From the NCBI GenBank assembly GCA_902805675.1, contig CADCTA010000041.1, positions 1-53,401 of the forward strand: DNA of 53,401 bases, given 5' to 3'. Below the pieces are notes generated by a model. It was not told the origin of the DNA. It did no database searches and saw only the letters and a list, made by a program, of their open reading frames with translations. Position numbers and translations under genes: made by a program. Numbering within the stretch: position 1 is the first letter of the stretch; each line of letters opens with the position of its first letter. Shown in pieces: positions 35,123-44,469 of this stretch. Source of the stretch: an uncultured Chthoniobacterales bacterium. Lineage in GTDB: Bacteria > Verrucomicrobiota > Verrucomicrobiia > Chthoniobacterales > UBA10450.

Positions 35123-35914
35123 TTAAGCGACCTGCAGCGACTCTTTCGCCTGCTTGGTCGCGCGCGCTACGTCGGTGTCAGCGTCAGTGTCTTTCACCCG
35201 GCAGACGAACACCTCATCTTCAGGGTGCGCGATGATCTCAAACCCGGCGCTCCGTAGCATCGCTTCGGTGCACGCGCGGTTCGGAATCCACCAGTTCGTC
35301 GGATCGCCCGCGTACTTGTGCTCGATGAAATACATCATCGGGAAGTCGGGCCGGCTAAACATCTCAGTCTGCCAGAAGTCGTAATCCGTCTCCACCTTCA
35401 TCGCGTCGGTGCTCCCTCGCTGCATCGATTGGAACAGCATCAGGTCCTTCGCCACGTGCTCGCGCACCAGATCGAGCGCGAGCAGGGGATGGCGGAGGTG
35501 GTAGAGCACGCCCATGAAGATCACGAGGTCGAACTTCTCGCCGAGCGTGCCGACATCGTAGACGGAGAGCTGGCGGAATTCGATGTCCACGCCGCGCACC
35601 TCGGCCGCGAAGCGGGCCTGCGCCAGATAGCGCTCATCGAAGTCGACACCCAGCACACGCTCGGCGCCGCGGCGCTTCATCTCGAGCGAGTAGAAGCCGG
35701 CGTTACACCCGATATCGAGCACGCTCTTGCCTGTGAGATCTTCCGGAAGCGCGTGCGCGAAGCCGGCGAACTTCACGGCCGGATAGTCGCCGAGGAAGTG
35801 ATTCGGCGCCGTCTGCACGCCGTTCAGATTGAGGTTCTGAAACCACGCGCCGAAGTCGTCGATTCGCCTCTGCGTCTCGGTTGCGCTCAGCGCTGCTGCC
35901 GTTTCCACGCTCAC
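35123..35914 (-). CDS. SAM-dependent methyltransferase, TIGR04290 (Rta_06860)-like
   Basis: 263 aa. SAM motif I VLDIGCNAGFYS (about 65-76), the acidic end of strand 2 in VLGVDFDERYL, and LVIFMGVLYHLRHPL (motif IV region). The long stretch HKYAGDPTNWWIPNRACTEA is typical of CmoB-like and TIGR04290 methyltransferases. It acts in the cytoplasm, transferring a methyl from SAM to an unknown acceptor. It overlaps the nucleotidyltransferase gene by 4 bp, so it is translated with it. In the cluster it would decorate the sugar or cyclitol product. The acceptor is unknown. Confidence 0.85.
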   Translation of the reverse strand: MSVETAAALSATETQRRIDDFGAWFQNLNLNGVQTAPNHFLGDYPAVKFAGFAHALPEDLTGKSVLDIGCNAGFYSLEMKRRGAERVLGVDFDERYLAQARFAAEVRGVDIEFRQLSVYDVGTLGEKFDLVIFMGVLYHLRHPLLALDLVREHVAKDLMLFQSMQRGSTDAMKVETDYDFWQTEMFSRPDFPMMYFIEHKYAGDPTNWWIPNRACTEAMLRSAGFEIIAHPEDEVFVCRVKDTDADTDVARATKQAKESLQVA

Positions 35915-36657
35915 GCGACGGCCTCCTGTTCGCGCCGGTCGTTCAACAGCCGGATCGCCGCGCGATAACCTTCGAGCGTCCCGACATCGACGTACGACTC
36001 CCCCGCGCGAATGCCGGAGGCGCTGCCGCCTTTCGCGATCCAGGCATTCACCAGTGTGCCGAAGTATTCGTCCCGCTGCTCGCGCTCGAGCCAGAGCTGG
36101 TGCAGATCGTGGAAGACCGAACCCGGCATCTTAAACGCACCCCAGACCCAGTTCGATCGCGCGTCCGTTTGTTTCACTTGAATCTCCTCTACGCGGCCGT
36201 TCTCGTCAGTCACCACAGCATCGAAGAACTGCGGCTGCTCGACCGGAAACAACAAGAACGAGAGCTCGTCCTCAGGCAGCGCGGTGAGGCCGTTCTCCGG
36301 AAACCAGATTGTGTCGGGCAAGCCGATCGCCACTGCTTCGTTAGGGGCGACGACCGGAGCAGCGTGAAAGATGGCGTCGCACAAGCCAGCCGGTTGCGGT
36401 TGCACCACAAAGATGAAGCTGGCGGCGTTCACCTTCCCGCCACCGTAATACTCCAGGATGTCGGATTTCCCGGCAGAGATGACGAAGCAGATCTTCGTCG
36501 CACCGGCGATCGTTAGGCGCTCCACCAGATATTCACTCACCGCCCGAGGCCGTTCGATGTTCCCGTCCAGTCGCCCGCCCACCGGCAAAAGCTCCTTCGA
36601 AAATGCGAGCGGCTGAATGCGCGTGCCCGCGCCAGCGGCTGGAATGATGCCTAACAT
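35911..36657 (-). CDS. Sugar-1-phosphate nucleotidyltransferase
   Basis: 248 aa. The N-terminal signature IIPAAGAGTRIQPLAFSKEL contains the G-x-G-T-R pyrophosphorylase loop and the substrate Lys. Metal-binding Asp is in AIGLPDTIW and the sugar-site segment is YVDVGTLEGY. The family forms NDP-sugars from sugar-1-phosphate and NTP (RfbA/GalU-like). The specific sugar and base cannot be read from the sequence. It overlaps the glycosyltransferase stop by 1 base and the methyltransferase start by 4 bases, so it is firmly inside the operon, and it would supply donors to the glycosyltransferases. Confidence 0.9.
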   Translation of the reverse strand: MLGIIPAAGAGTRIQPLAFSKELLPVGGRLDGNIERPRAVSEYLVERLTIAGATKICFVISAGKSDILEYYGGGKVNAASFIFVVQPQPAGLCDAIFHAAPVVAPNEAVAIGLPDTIWFPENGLTALPEDELSFLLFPVEQPQFFDAVVTDENGRVEEIQVKQTDARSNWVWGAFKMPGSVFHDLHQLWLEREQRDEYFGTLVNAWIAKGGSASGIRAGESYVDVGTLEGYRAAIRLLNDRREQEAVA

Positions 36658-37739
36658 CAGGCCGCTACCGCCTCCGACTGGCGTGCGCCCTCAAGCAGCT
36701 GCTCCAGCTGCTCGGCGCGACGACTCGCAGAGTGTTCGCTGAGCGTTCGCTCGCGCGCAGCGGCTGCAATCTTCGACAGCTCACCGTCGGACAACTGGAG
36801 TGCGGCCATCGCGTCATCCGTGCTGTGCGCGATCAAAATCTCTTCGCCGGGCGTGAAGAACTCATCGAGCCCATCCCACATATCGCTGACCATCGGCGTC
36901 CCACAGGCCGAGGCTTCGAAAAGCCGGCCGGATGGACACCAGCCCATCGTCTTCATCGTGTCGCGCGTCACGTTCAGCGTCAGGCGCGACGAGGAGAAGA
37001 AAGCAGGGTGTTCCGGTGGCGGCAGATGACGCACGAAGAAGATATTGTCAGACCAGGGGAACTCCTGCGGGTATTGGGCGCCTCCGATGATAAACCGCTG
37101 ATCGGGCAGCCGCCGCGCCGGCTCAATGAACAGTTTCTCCAACGCCGGCTGACGGTCGGCCGCGTAGGTGCCCAGGTATGAGAAATCGGCGCGATAGTAT
37201 TCGTTAGGCGCGACCCGCTGATAAAGGTCAGGATCAACACTGCCGTAAAGCGGCGCAACTTTCCGCGCGCCCATCTCTTCCTCCAGCGCAGTCAGCGCTC
37301 CGCCGCCGGTGAAACTGAGCACGAGGTCGTATTCGCCCAATCCCCGGGAATCCACGTAGCTCAGCGGCTCGCCGGCGCGGAGGTTCGACAAGGTCACGGG
37401 CGTGTCCATGTCGTAGAACGTGCGGAGCACGTTTGATGACCAGACCAGCTCCGAGGCAGCAATGCCGTCCGGGCAGTAGGAGGTGACCATCGCCACGTCC
37501 GCGTCCGAAAGCTCGTGACGGGCTGTTGCAAGCGCGTCATCCCACGTGCTGTAGAAAATCAATTTCCCGCCGGGCAGCTCATGCAGGTCCCGATGCGCTG
37601 CGTAATACGGCACGTCGCGCTCGAAGAAGACAATGTGATGACCGCGCGCGATCAGCTGACGAAAGAGCGCGCGCAGCAGCGTGGCGTGTCCATTGCCCCA
37701 CGACGAACTGATCGTGAGGCCAAAGACAACAAGCTTCAT
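36657..37739 (-). CDS. CgeB-like glycosyltransferase
   Basis: 360 aa, GT-B fold. The N-terminal half starts [20 protein letters not shown], with [17 protein letters not shown] and FYDMDTPVT. The C-terminal Glyco_trans_1_4 half has [45 protein letters not shown] and [10 protein letters not shown]. It transfers a sugar from an NDP-donor in the cytoplasm. It is a close paralogue of the product at 38910; the two genes flank ino1. The ATG overlaps the ino1 stop by 4 bases. No TM helix. Donor and acceptor are unknown. Confidence 0.88.
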   Translation of the reverse strand: MKLVVFGLTISSSWGNGHATLLRALFRQLIARGHHIVFFERDVPYYAAHRDLHELPGGKLIFYSTWDDALATARHELSDADVAMVTSYCPDGIAASELVWSSNVLRTFYDMDTPVTLSNLRAGEPLSYVDSRGLGEYDLVLSFTGGGALTALEEEMGARKVAPLYGSVDPDLYQRVAPNEYYRADFSYLGTYAADRQPALEKLFIEPARRLPDQRFIIGGAQYPQEFPWSDNIFFVRHLPPPEHPAFFSSSRLTLNVTRDTMKTMGWCPSGRLFEASACGTPMVSDMWDGLDEFFTPGEEILIAHSTDDAMAALQLSDGELSKIAAAARERTLSEHSASRRAEQLEQLLEGARQSEAVAA

Positions 37740-38905
37740 CGTTTCGACTTCGCGCTGTTCTTCGCCGCCGACTTACGCTTGGTGGCAGCGCCGCTCCCGT
37801 TCCGCTTCAGCGGTCCGGGCAACACGACCGAATCATCACCTTTGATAAATTCCTCAGTCTTGGTGCGCGCTTCGTCGTCCGTGAACTGCACCGGCGGCGA
37901 CTTCATGAAGTAGCTGGATGGCGAAACGAGCGATCCAGAGAGGCCTCGGTCGAGCGCCAGCTTGCAGCAGCGAATCGCGTCGATGACGACGCCGGCGGAG
38001 TTCGGCGAATCCCACACTTCGAGCTTCATCTCACAATTCAGCGGCACGTTGCCGAACGTGGTGCCTTCCATGCGGATGTAGCACCACTTGCGATCCGTCA
38101 ACCACGGCACGTAGTCGCTCGGGCCGACGTGTACGTCCTTCGCCGGCATGGCGTGGCCAAGCTGGCTCGTGACGGCCTGTGTCTTCGAAATTTTCTTCGA
38201 CTCCAGCCGCTCGCGCTCGAGCATGTTCAGGAAGTCGGTGTTACCGCCGAAATTCAGCTGGTAGGTGCGATCGAGGCGCACGCCGCGCTCGCGAAACAGA
38301 TTCGTCATCACGCGATGCGAAATCGTCGCGCCAACCTGCGACTTGATGTCGTCGCCGATGATCGGGAGTTTCCGCTCCTCGAACCGGCGCTGCCAATACG
38401 GCTGCGAAGCGATGAACACCGGCACGCAGTTAATGAACGCGCAGCCGGCATCGAGGATCTGCTCGACGTACCACTTGGTCGCCATCTCGGAGCCGACCGG
38501 CAGATACGAAACGACGACATCGGTTTTCGTCTTCTTCAGAATGCCGACGATGTCGTCCGTCGAAGCGGGCGATTTCTTGATGACCTTCTTAAGGTACTTG
38601 CCGAGGCCGTCGTGCGTCATCCCGCGGTGCACTTTGACGCCGAGATTCGGCACGTCAGCAAACTTGATGGTGTTGTTCGGCTCAGCGAAGACCGCCTCGC
38701 TCAAGTCGCGCCCAACCTTCGTCGCGGCAATGTCGAAAGCCGCCGTGAATTCAATATCCCGAATGTGATACCCGCCGAGATCGACGTGCATCAAACCGGG
38801 AACGAAGTCGTCCTGGTTCGCATTCCGGTAAAACTCGATGCCTTGGACAAGCGACGATGCGCAATTGCCAACTCCGATGATTCCAACGCGGATTTTGTCC
38901 TTCAT
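37736..38905 (-). CDS. ino1: Myo-inositol-1(3)-phosphate synthase
   Basis: 389 aa. NAD-binding GVGNCASS (11-18), then the MIPS pattern of the shorter actinobacterial/archaeal type: [49 protein letters not shown], and the C-terminal [21 protein letters not shown] Lys/Ser/Ala-rich tail (about 365-389) follows the fold. Reaction: glucose-6-phosphate to inositol-3-phosphate, NAD-dependent. A good Shine-Dalgarno sequence (AAAGGAG) precedes the ATG. Its place inside a glycosyltransferase operon indicates that inositol phosphate is a building block of the product rather than a housekeeping metabolite. Confidence 0.95.
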   Translation of the reverse strand: MKDKIRVGIIGVGNCASSLVQGIEFYRNANQDDFVPGLMHVDLGGYHIRDIEFTAAFDIAATKVGRDLSEAVFAEPNNTIKFADVPNLGVKVHRGMTHDGLGKYLKKVIKKSPASTDDIVGILKKTKTDVVVSYLPVGSEMATKWYVEQILDAGCAFINCVPVFIASQPYWQRRFEERKLPIIGDDIKSQVGATISHRVMTNLFRERGVRLDRTYQLNFGGNTDFLNMLERERLESKKISKTQAVTSQLGHAMPAKDVHVGPSDYVPWLTDRKWCYIRMEGTTFGNVPLNCEMKLEVWDSPNSAGVVIDAIRCCKLALDRGLSGSLVSPSSYFMKSPPVQFTDDEARTKTEEFIKGDDSVVLPGPLKRNGSGAATKRKSAAKNSAKSKR

Positions 38906-38909
38906 TCTG

Positions 38910-40010
38910 TCACTCCTTTGTCACGTAAGCGCTGCTATTTTCCGCCACCCGATCACGGCACTCGTCGATATACGCGACAAGCTCGCTCGCCCGATGTCCG
39001 GCTGTATGCTCGGCGAGCACTCGCTCGCGGGCACGGCGACCAATTTCGCGCGCGTCACTCTCCGGCATCCCCTGCAGAATCTCCACCATATCTTCCGTTG
39101 AGGTGGCAATGAGAATCTCCCTGCCGGGCTCGAAAAATTCGTCCAAACCAGCCCACTCATCAGAGATGATCGGCGTGCCGCAGGCAGCGGCTTCGAACAG
39201 GCGCACGCTGGGCGAGTAGCCCGCGCGGATCATATCGGCGCGCGTCACGTTGAGCGTGAAACGCTGCGCGTTATAAAACTCGCGATGATGCTTCGGCTCG
39301 ATGTGCGTGATGCGCTCCACATTCGCAGGCCACGCAATCGAATCCGGATACATCGGACCGGCGACAACATACCGAGCGTCCGGCAGCCGGGTCGCGGGGT
39401 CGATCAGCAGGCGCGTTACGGTTGGCTGACGGTCGTCGCTGTAGGTGCCGAGATAGCCAAGCATCCACTTCTGCGGAGCGCGTTCCGGGAAATACATCTC
39501 TGGATCGACCGAGCAGTACAGAGCGCGCGCCATGGGCGAGCCGTAATCATTCTCGATCCGGCGGAGCGTAGGGCCGCCGGTGAACGAGAGGTATAAAGAA
39601 AAACGCGCGACCAGGTCGCTCGACAGGTACTCGCAAGCGCCGCTCTCCAGAGCGCTGAGTGTCACCGGCGTGTCGATGTCGTAGAATGCAGTCACGCCGC
39701 GCGCGTGCTCCGTCACCCATTCACCCACAACGATTCCGTCTGGCACGTAGGAGCCGACAATGACGCAGTCAGCATCGTGAACATCGGCGGCAAAGCGCCG
39801 CTTCAGCTCAGCGACACTCTTATATAGCTGGGTCTCGCCGTACGGCGGATTCGGGAGATCGCGATTACCGGCGTACCACGGCTGGTCGCGCTCGAGGAAT
39901 AACACGTCGTTTCCCGCGGCCGTGAGTTCGCGAACGAGACCGCGAAAAGTCGTCGCGTGGCCATTGCCCCATGAGGACGTGATCGACAGCCCTAGGATAA
40001 CGATGCGCAT
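38910..40010 (-). CDS. CgeB-like glycosyltransferase
   Basis: 366 aa from ATG 40010 ([20 protein letters not shown]). The longer frame to 40061 translates the neighbouring repeat and is rejected. Features match the paralogue at 36657: [70 protein letters not shown] and [23 protein letters not shown] fold, cytoplasmic. It ends 4 bp before ino1. Upstream lies the largest internal gap of the operon, filled by a 28-bp perfect inverted repeat. Donor and acceptor unknown. Confidence 0.88.
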   Translation of the reverse strand: MRIVILGLSITSSWGNGHATTFRGLVRELTAAGNDVLFLERDQPWYAGNRDLPNPPYGETQLYKSVAELKRRFAADVHDADCVIVGSYVPDGIVVGEWVTEHARGVTAFYDIDTPVTLSALESGACEYLSSDLVARFSLYLSFTGGPTLRRIENDYGSPMARALYCSVDPEMYFPERAPQKWMLGYLGTYSDDRQPTVTRLLIDPATRLPDARYVVAGPMYPDSIAWPANVERITHIEPKHHREFYNAQRFTLNVTRADMIRAGYSPSVRLFEAAACGTPIISDEWAGLDEFFEPGREILIATSTEDMVEILQGMPESDAREIGRRARERVLAEHTAGHRASELVAYIDECRDRVAENSSAYVTKE

Positions 40011-40033
40011 TCGATATGGCCCCGCTGGGTGAC

Positions 40034-40131
40034 AAAGCGGCGGAATACCGCCGCACTCCAAGACGCTGTCGCGGCGGCGGACGCGCCGAGTGGCGCTTGC
40101 GTTTTGGAGTGCGGCGGTATTCCGCCGCTTT
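40034..40131. repeat. 28-bp perfect inverted repeat with nested hairpins
   Basis: The left arm 40034-40061 starts AAAGCGGCGGAATACCGCCG. The right arm 40104-40131 is its exact reverse complement over 28 bp. Each arm is itself a hairpin, GCGGCGG-AATA-CCGCCGC. The 42-bp loop is GC-rich. It lies in the 187-bp gap between two glycosyltransferase genes. Confidence 0.92.
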
Positions 40132-40197
40132 TGGCCGGGATATGCTCAGAGATGACCGTGTCGGCCACAGCCACGACAGCACAAAGATGGCCGGTCA

Positions 40198-41271
40198 TCA
40201 CGGCGCCGTCGCTCCTTCCAAAACTTCTTCCACCTGCTTGGCGCGATGGGAATAGGTGTGTTCCGCGAGCACGCGCCGATACGCCGCATCGCCGATCTGC
40301 CGCGCACGTTCAGCGGTCAGGCTTTCCACGTGTTGCGCAACTTCGTCGCCGTTATGCGCGACCAGCACCTCCGTTTCAGGCTCGAAGAATTGCTCCACCC
40401 CTTCCCACGCGTCGGTAATCAAACAGGCCGCCGCGCCCGCTGCTTCGAACACGCGAGTCGGCGGCGAGAAGCCGTACCGTGCCATGCTCTCGCGGCAGAT
40501 GTTCAACACGGAACGGCAGGTGCAGTTGAGCGCGTTGTGATCGGCGGTGTAGACATGGCCGAGATACTTCACGTTGGGCGTCATCGGCTTGTCCCCCCAG
40601 CCGTTGCCGCCGAAGAGGAAGCGCTTGTTAGGCAACTTGGCCGCGGGCTCGAGGAAGAACTGCTCCACGCGTCGCTCACGATCCGGTAGCCGGTTCGCGA
40701 GCAGTCCCAGATCGGCTTCGAACTTTGAATTCGGCGGCACCGGGTGGTGCGTGTCGGGATCAAGCGCGTTGTAGATTGGCACGCACAGCTTCGCGCCGTG
40801 TGATTCGTATGCGCGCACAACCGGAAACCCTCCGCCGTACGTAAGGATGAAATCGTACTGCGGGATGCACTTGTGGAACGCGTCCGCGGGATCGCTCTCG
40901 ATCCGGTCGAGCGTCGCTGGCGCATCGACATCCCAGAAGATGACGAGATTGCTCGGCGTCTTCAGCGTCAGCACGGCCGATTCGAGCAGCTCATCGAAGA
41001 TCCCGACGCCGCTCGCCTTCACGATCATGTCCGCCCCGCGCGCAGCTTCGATCTGCTGCCACGCTGCTTCTTCCGTGCCGTCGTAAACGACCACGTCACA
41101 CCAACTCGGCGGCTCCATGTCGCGATGTTGCGGCCGGTCGTACGCGACCGGCTCGTAGAACGTGATGCGGTGACCATTCGCATGCAGCGCCTTGATGATG
41201 CCGCGGTAATAGGTCGCCGCGCCATTCCAGTAGGCGGAGAGCAGGCTCGAAGCGAAGAAGGCGATGTTCAC
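40198..41271 (-). CDS. CgeB-like glycosyltransferase
   Basis: 357 aa from GTG 41271 (VNIAFFASSLLSAYWNGAAT). The larger frame to 41508 overlaps the upstream gene in another frame and is rejected. GT-B features: ITFYEPVAYDRPQHRD, FWDVDAPATLDRIE, LTYGGGFPVVRAYE, LLANRLPDRERRVEQFF, KYLGHVYTADHNALNC and EAAGAAACLITDAWEGVEQF. The GTGA start overlaps the upstream stop by 4 bases. It is related to, but more distant from, the pair flanking ino1. Substrates unknown. Confidence 0.87.
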   Translation of the reverse strand: MNIAFFASSLLSAYWNGAATYYRGIIKALHANGHRITFYEPVAYDRPQHRDMEPPSWCDVVVYDGTEEAAWQQIEAARGADMIVKASGVGIFDELLESAVLTLKTPSNLVIFWDVDAPATLDRIESDPADAFHKCIPQYDFILTYGGGFPVVRAYESHGAKLCVPIYNALDPDTHHPVPPNSKFEADLGLLANRLPDRERRVEQFFLEPAAKLPNKRFLFGGNGWGDKPMTPNVKYLGHVYTADHNALNCTCRSVLNICRESMARYGFSPPTRVFEAAGAAACLITDAWEGVEQFFEPETEVLVAHNGDEVAQHVESLTAERARQIGDAAYRRVLAEHTYSHRAKQVEEVLEGATAP

Positions 41272-42359
41272 GCGTTTACTTCTTCGTAGATGCCGAGCAA
41301 TTCGTCCACGCGATGTGCGCAGGTGTGGCGCTCCCGAATGGTACGGAGTCCATGCTCCGAAAGCTCGCGCGCCATCTGTTTGTCTTCCAGCAACGCGCGC
41401 ATGTGCTTCTTCATTTCGGCGCCGTTTCGCGCGACGAGGAAATCTTTGCCGGGCGTGAAGAGATTCTCCGCATCTTCCCACGGCGAGCTGATGAGCGGAA
41501 TGCCACACGCGAGCGCTTCAAATGGCCGGATCGTCGGGATACCGCGCAACGCTTCCACGTAGGGACGGCGCGGGACGTGCACCGTCATTTTGTAGCGCGC
41601 GAACACTTCCGGCGCGCGGTAATTTGCCAGCCAACCACCGTACTCGATCCCCGACCGCCGCAGCCGTTCGCGTGCGGAATCCGGATAACGCACGCCGAAG
41701 ATCTTCGCCTTCAATCCAAGCACCGCGATCGGCTCGACCAGGAACTCGTCAAGCTCCGCTGAGCGCTCGTCGTCGCCCCAGTTGCCAATCCAGACGACAT
41801 CGCCCTCGCGCTCCTCGTTCTCGATCGGGTGAAACACGCGCGTGTCGGCGGCTTCGTGCCACGTCCAGGCGCGGCGCGTCCAATCCCGCTGCATGTACAG
41901 CTCGCGCAGCACCTCGCCATAAGCGAGCACGCCATCGTAGCCGGAGAGATCGTAGCCCTGCATCTGCGATGGTGCGGTGATCGCGCGGTGATGCGTGTCG
42001 TGGAAAAAGAGCTGGTAGCCGCCTTTATCGGCGCGGTGTCTGCCCACGCGCCGGACGAGGTCGTGCTCGTTCCACTCGTGCACGATGACGAGATCGGCGC
42101 CGGCCAGAGCTTCGTCTAGATCGAGTGCGTCGAGCGCATACCGGGTCGAGCGCAGCTTAGGATACCGCTCGTGGAACTCGGCGATCGGCGCCTCGCCGTG
42201 CTCGTCGACAAGATTTTGGCGGCTCCACGAATCGGCCGGTTCGTAGATCGCCAGCTCATGACCGCGCTCGATCAGCTCGGTCGCGACACCGCGGAGGAAG
42301 TGAGCGTTGCCGTGGTTCCAATCGGAAACCAGCGAGTGATAAAAAAGAACGATCTTCAC
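41268..42359 (-). CDS. CgeB-like glycosyltransferase
   Basis: 363 aa. MKIVLFYHSLVSDWNHGNAH opens the N-terminal GT-B half, followed by HELAIYEPADSWSRQNLVDE, VIVHEWNEHDLV and LFFHDTHHRA. The C-terminal half has WIGNWGDDERSAEL, VHVPRRPYVEALRGIPTIRP, FEALACGIPLISSPWEDAEN and FLVARNGAEM. Cytoplasmic. It overlaps the broken GT4 gene by 4 bases (ATGA) and the next glycosyltransferase by 4 bases (GTGA), so translation is probably coupled through this stretch. Donor unknown. Confidence 0.88.
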   Translation of the reverse strand: MKIVLFYHSLVSDWNHGNAHFLRGVATELIERGHELAIYEPADSWSRQNLVDEHGEAPIAEFHERYPKLRSTRYALDALDLDEALAGADLVIVHEWNEHDLVRRVGRHRADKGGYQLFFHDTHHRAITAPSQMQGYDLSGYDGVLAYGEVLRELYMQRDWTRRAWTWHEAADTRVFHPIENEEREGDVVWIGNWGDDERSAELDEFLVEPIAVLGLKAKIFGVRYPDSARERLRRSGIEYGGWLANYRAPEVFARYKMTVHVPRRPYVEALRGIPTIRPFEALACGIPLISSPWEDAENLFTPGKDFLVARNGAEMKKHMRALLEDKQMARELSEHGLRTIRERHTCAHRVDELLGIYEEVNA

Positions 42360-43462
42360 GTGAGCATTTCCACATGCGGCGCGGCCAGGCAGTCGGCATA
42401 CGCCTTCCGGTAGCCAGCCGCCATTCGTCGCGGTGAAAACTCGGCTGCACGGCTCCGCGCGCGCGCCGCCAGCTTCTCACGTTCGCCCTCATCCTCAATC
42501 AACGCGTTCAGCGTTGCTGCCAACGCGCGGTGATCGTCCGGATCGACGAACTTCGCCGCGTCGCCCCAGACTTCGCGCAGGGTCGGCACGTCGCCGAGCA
42601 CCAGCGCACAACCTGACAGCGCGGCCTCAAGCGCGGAAAGGCCAAACGGCTCGTAGCGCGCAGACAGCGCATAGATCGCGCTCGTGGCGAGTCGCTCCAC
42701 GAGTTGAGCGCCGCGCAATTTGCCCAGGCCGTGCACGTTTTTAAATTGCAGCTGTGTCCCGTTCGGATGCGAAGCATCGCCCGCGACCTCAATTCGCCAT
42801 CGAACCTCTGGAGCTGCCGCTTCGAGGGCGGCGAGGTTCTTCGCCTCGTCCCACAGCCGGCCAGCTGAGAAAATGACGTTCCGCTTCTTCCCGGGTGAGA
42901 ACAGCTGTGGATCGCGAGAATTCCAGATCACCTGGCCATCGCCGCGCCAACCGTAGTTCTCGCCTAACGAGCTCAACATTGCGGCTGTTGGGGCGACGAC
43001 TGCACTGGCGGCGTTCAGTCCCTCGAGAACACGCCTGCGGTATTAAGCATACCCGCGCGGCGCCTCGCAGTTTTTCACCGCTGCCCACCACGAAAGCACA
43101 TCGGAATGCGCGACGACGAGCACAGGGGCCGCCCAGCGCAGGTTCGCGTGCGCATAGCCGTTCAGATGGACGATGTCGGGATTGAACTCGCGCGCGATCT
43201 CGATCAGCCAATCGCCGGCGCGATCTACCTCCGCCCATGGATCATCCATCCATTCGAGCGCATAGCTGCTCGGAAACAGCTGCACGTTCGGAAGCTGCGA
43301 AGCTTCGGCGCGTTGCTCAGCCGTGATGGGCGCGCCCATTGTGGCGAGCGCAAACTCGATCTGCGGCAACGCGCGAGCGAGCTCGAGCGCGTACGTCCAG
43401 ACGCCGCCGACCGTGTCGGCGGTCATCAGGATGCGTTTCGGCTCGCGTTGATCCGTCATCAC
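42356..43462 (-). pseudogene. GT4-family glycosyltransferase interrupted by one in-frame TAA
   Basis: One continuous frame of 369 codons with a TAA at codon 140 (43045-43043). Before it: ILMTADTVGGVWTYALELAR, DIVHLNGYAHANLRW and LSWWAAVKNCEAPRGYA, the N-terminal GT4 half. After it, in the same frame: YRRRVLEGLNAASAVVAPTA and MLSSLGENYGW, then the C-terminal half with FSAGRLWDEAKNLAAL, ALSARYEPFGLSALEAALSG and GDVPTLREVW. GAA-to-TAA is one G-to-T change, and GYAEYRRR would be normal. It is a recent nonsense mutation, a sequencing error, or a split gene with restart at ATG 42979. Both ends still overlap their neighbours by a few bases (start GTG 43462 or ATG 43459). Confidence 0.85.
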
Positions 43463-44469
43463 ATCCGGATCAGCGCCTTCATGAAACCGTCAGGTCGCTC
43501 GGCGCTCATGTTCAAGGCATCGCCGAGCTGCTCGAGCGCAAATTCATGCGTATAGAGTGGCCGCGGATCGATCGTGCCGTTTTCCACCGCGCGCACCGCT
43601 TCGCGCATGCCTTCAAGGTAGATGGCCGGGTCGCGCTCGTGCGCGTTGATCACGTCGAGGCCGCGCCAGTTCCAGAGCTGCATATTCACCTGTCGCGGCC
43701 CGTCTTGGTGATATCCAGCGATGACAAGGCGGCCGCGCTCGCGTGTGAGCTCAGCGGAGAGATCGAGCGGCCACTGCTTGCCGACAGCTTCGATGACGAC
43801 GTCGCAAAACTTGCCGCGAGTAAGTTGCTTCACCTCGTCGATGATCCTGTTGTGATCATCCATGCTGATGGTATGCGCCGCGCCAGCGTTCCGCGCGAAC
43901 TGCAGCGCGAAGTTGCGCCGCGTGATCGCGACGACGCGTGCACCAGCTGCCGTCGCGAGCTGGGTCAGTAGAGCGCCGAGGAAGCCGATGCCGACAATCG
44001 CAACCGTGTCGCCTTTCTGCACCGCAGCGCGTTTGAAGATGTTCATCGCGCAGCCGAGCGGCTCGGCTGGGAACGCTTCGCCGTCGAGGGATTGCGGCAG
44101 CTTCACGACTGACGTGACGTCTGCCAAATCGTATTCGGCATAAGCGTTGTTGGAGATCATCGCGACGCGATCCCCCGGCGTGAAGTCCGTCACATCATCC
44201 CCAACTGCTTCGACGCGGCCCCAGCTTTCATGGCCAAGCGCGCCTGGTGACATCGGGTAATTGAACCACGGCTTCCCTTCCCATGGCGGGATGTTCGATG
44301 CGCACACGCCACAGCCTTCCAGCCGGACGAGAACCTGCGTCGCGCCGGGTTGCGGCTTCGTGGCTTCCTGAACTTCGACGCGCCCAGGTTCCGCAATGAC
44401 AGCGGCGCGCATGCGCGAAACGGCAGGCCCGCGGCGCTCCGCGACCGGCGCTTGCGCGTCGGCTGACAT
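43459..44469 (-). CDS. Zinc-type medium-chain (MDR) alcohol/polyol dehydrogenase
   Basis: 336 aa from ATG 44469 (MSADAQAPVAERRGPAVSRM); an ATG 19 codons later (MRAAVIAEPG) is possible. Catalytic zinc ligands: C56 in GCGVCASN and H80-E81 in GALGHESWG. The four-cysteine structural zinc lobe is not visible. The Rossmann segment is VAIVGIGFLGALLTQLA. Family chemistry: NAD(P)-dependent oxidation of an alcohol or polyol. Within this operon an inositol or sugar hydroxyl is a reasonable substrate, but that is inferred. It is joined to the fusion gene by a 1-base overlap (TGATG) and to the GT4 gene by a few bases. Confidence 0.9.
   Translation of the reverse strand: MSADAQAPVAERRGPAVSRMRAAVIAEPGRVEVQEATKPQPGATQVLVRLEGCGVCASNIPPWEGKPWFNYPMSPGALGHESWGRVEAVGDDVTDFTPGDRVAMISNNAYAEYDLADVTSVVKLPQSLDGEAFPAEPLGCAMNIFKRAAVQKGDTVAIVGIGFLGALLTQLATAAGARVVAITRRNFALQFARNAGAAHTISMDDHNRIIDEVKQLTRGKFCDVVIEAVGKQWPLDLSAELTRERGRLVIAGYHQDGPRQVNMQLWNWRGLDVINAHERDPAIYLEGMREAVRAVENGTIDPRPLYTHEFALEQLGDALNMSAERPDGFMKALIRM

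Noticed and set aside
40011..40061. N-terminal extension MECGGIPPL of a glycosyltransferase
   Set aside because: It translates the GCGGCGG inverted repeat; the paralogue starts at the equivalent of 40010.
41272..41508. Longer start for the glycosyltransferase at 40198
   Set aside because: The added part lies in another frame over the upstream gene, and a GTGA overlap at 41271 gives the expected N-terminus.
1469..42968. Hexamer CCTAAC/GTTAGG seen repeatedly, often preceded by CG
   Set aside because: I counted about 22 on both strands, close to what base composition predicts for this length, with no strand or position pattern.
42356..43462. Two separate glycosyltransferase genes
   Set aside because: The two parts are in the same frame, separated by one TAA, and cover complementary halves of one GT4 fold. 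A single interrupted gene is simpler.
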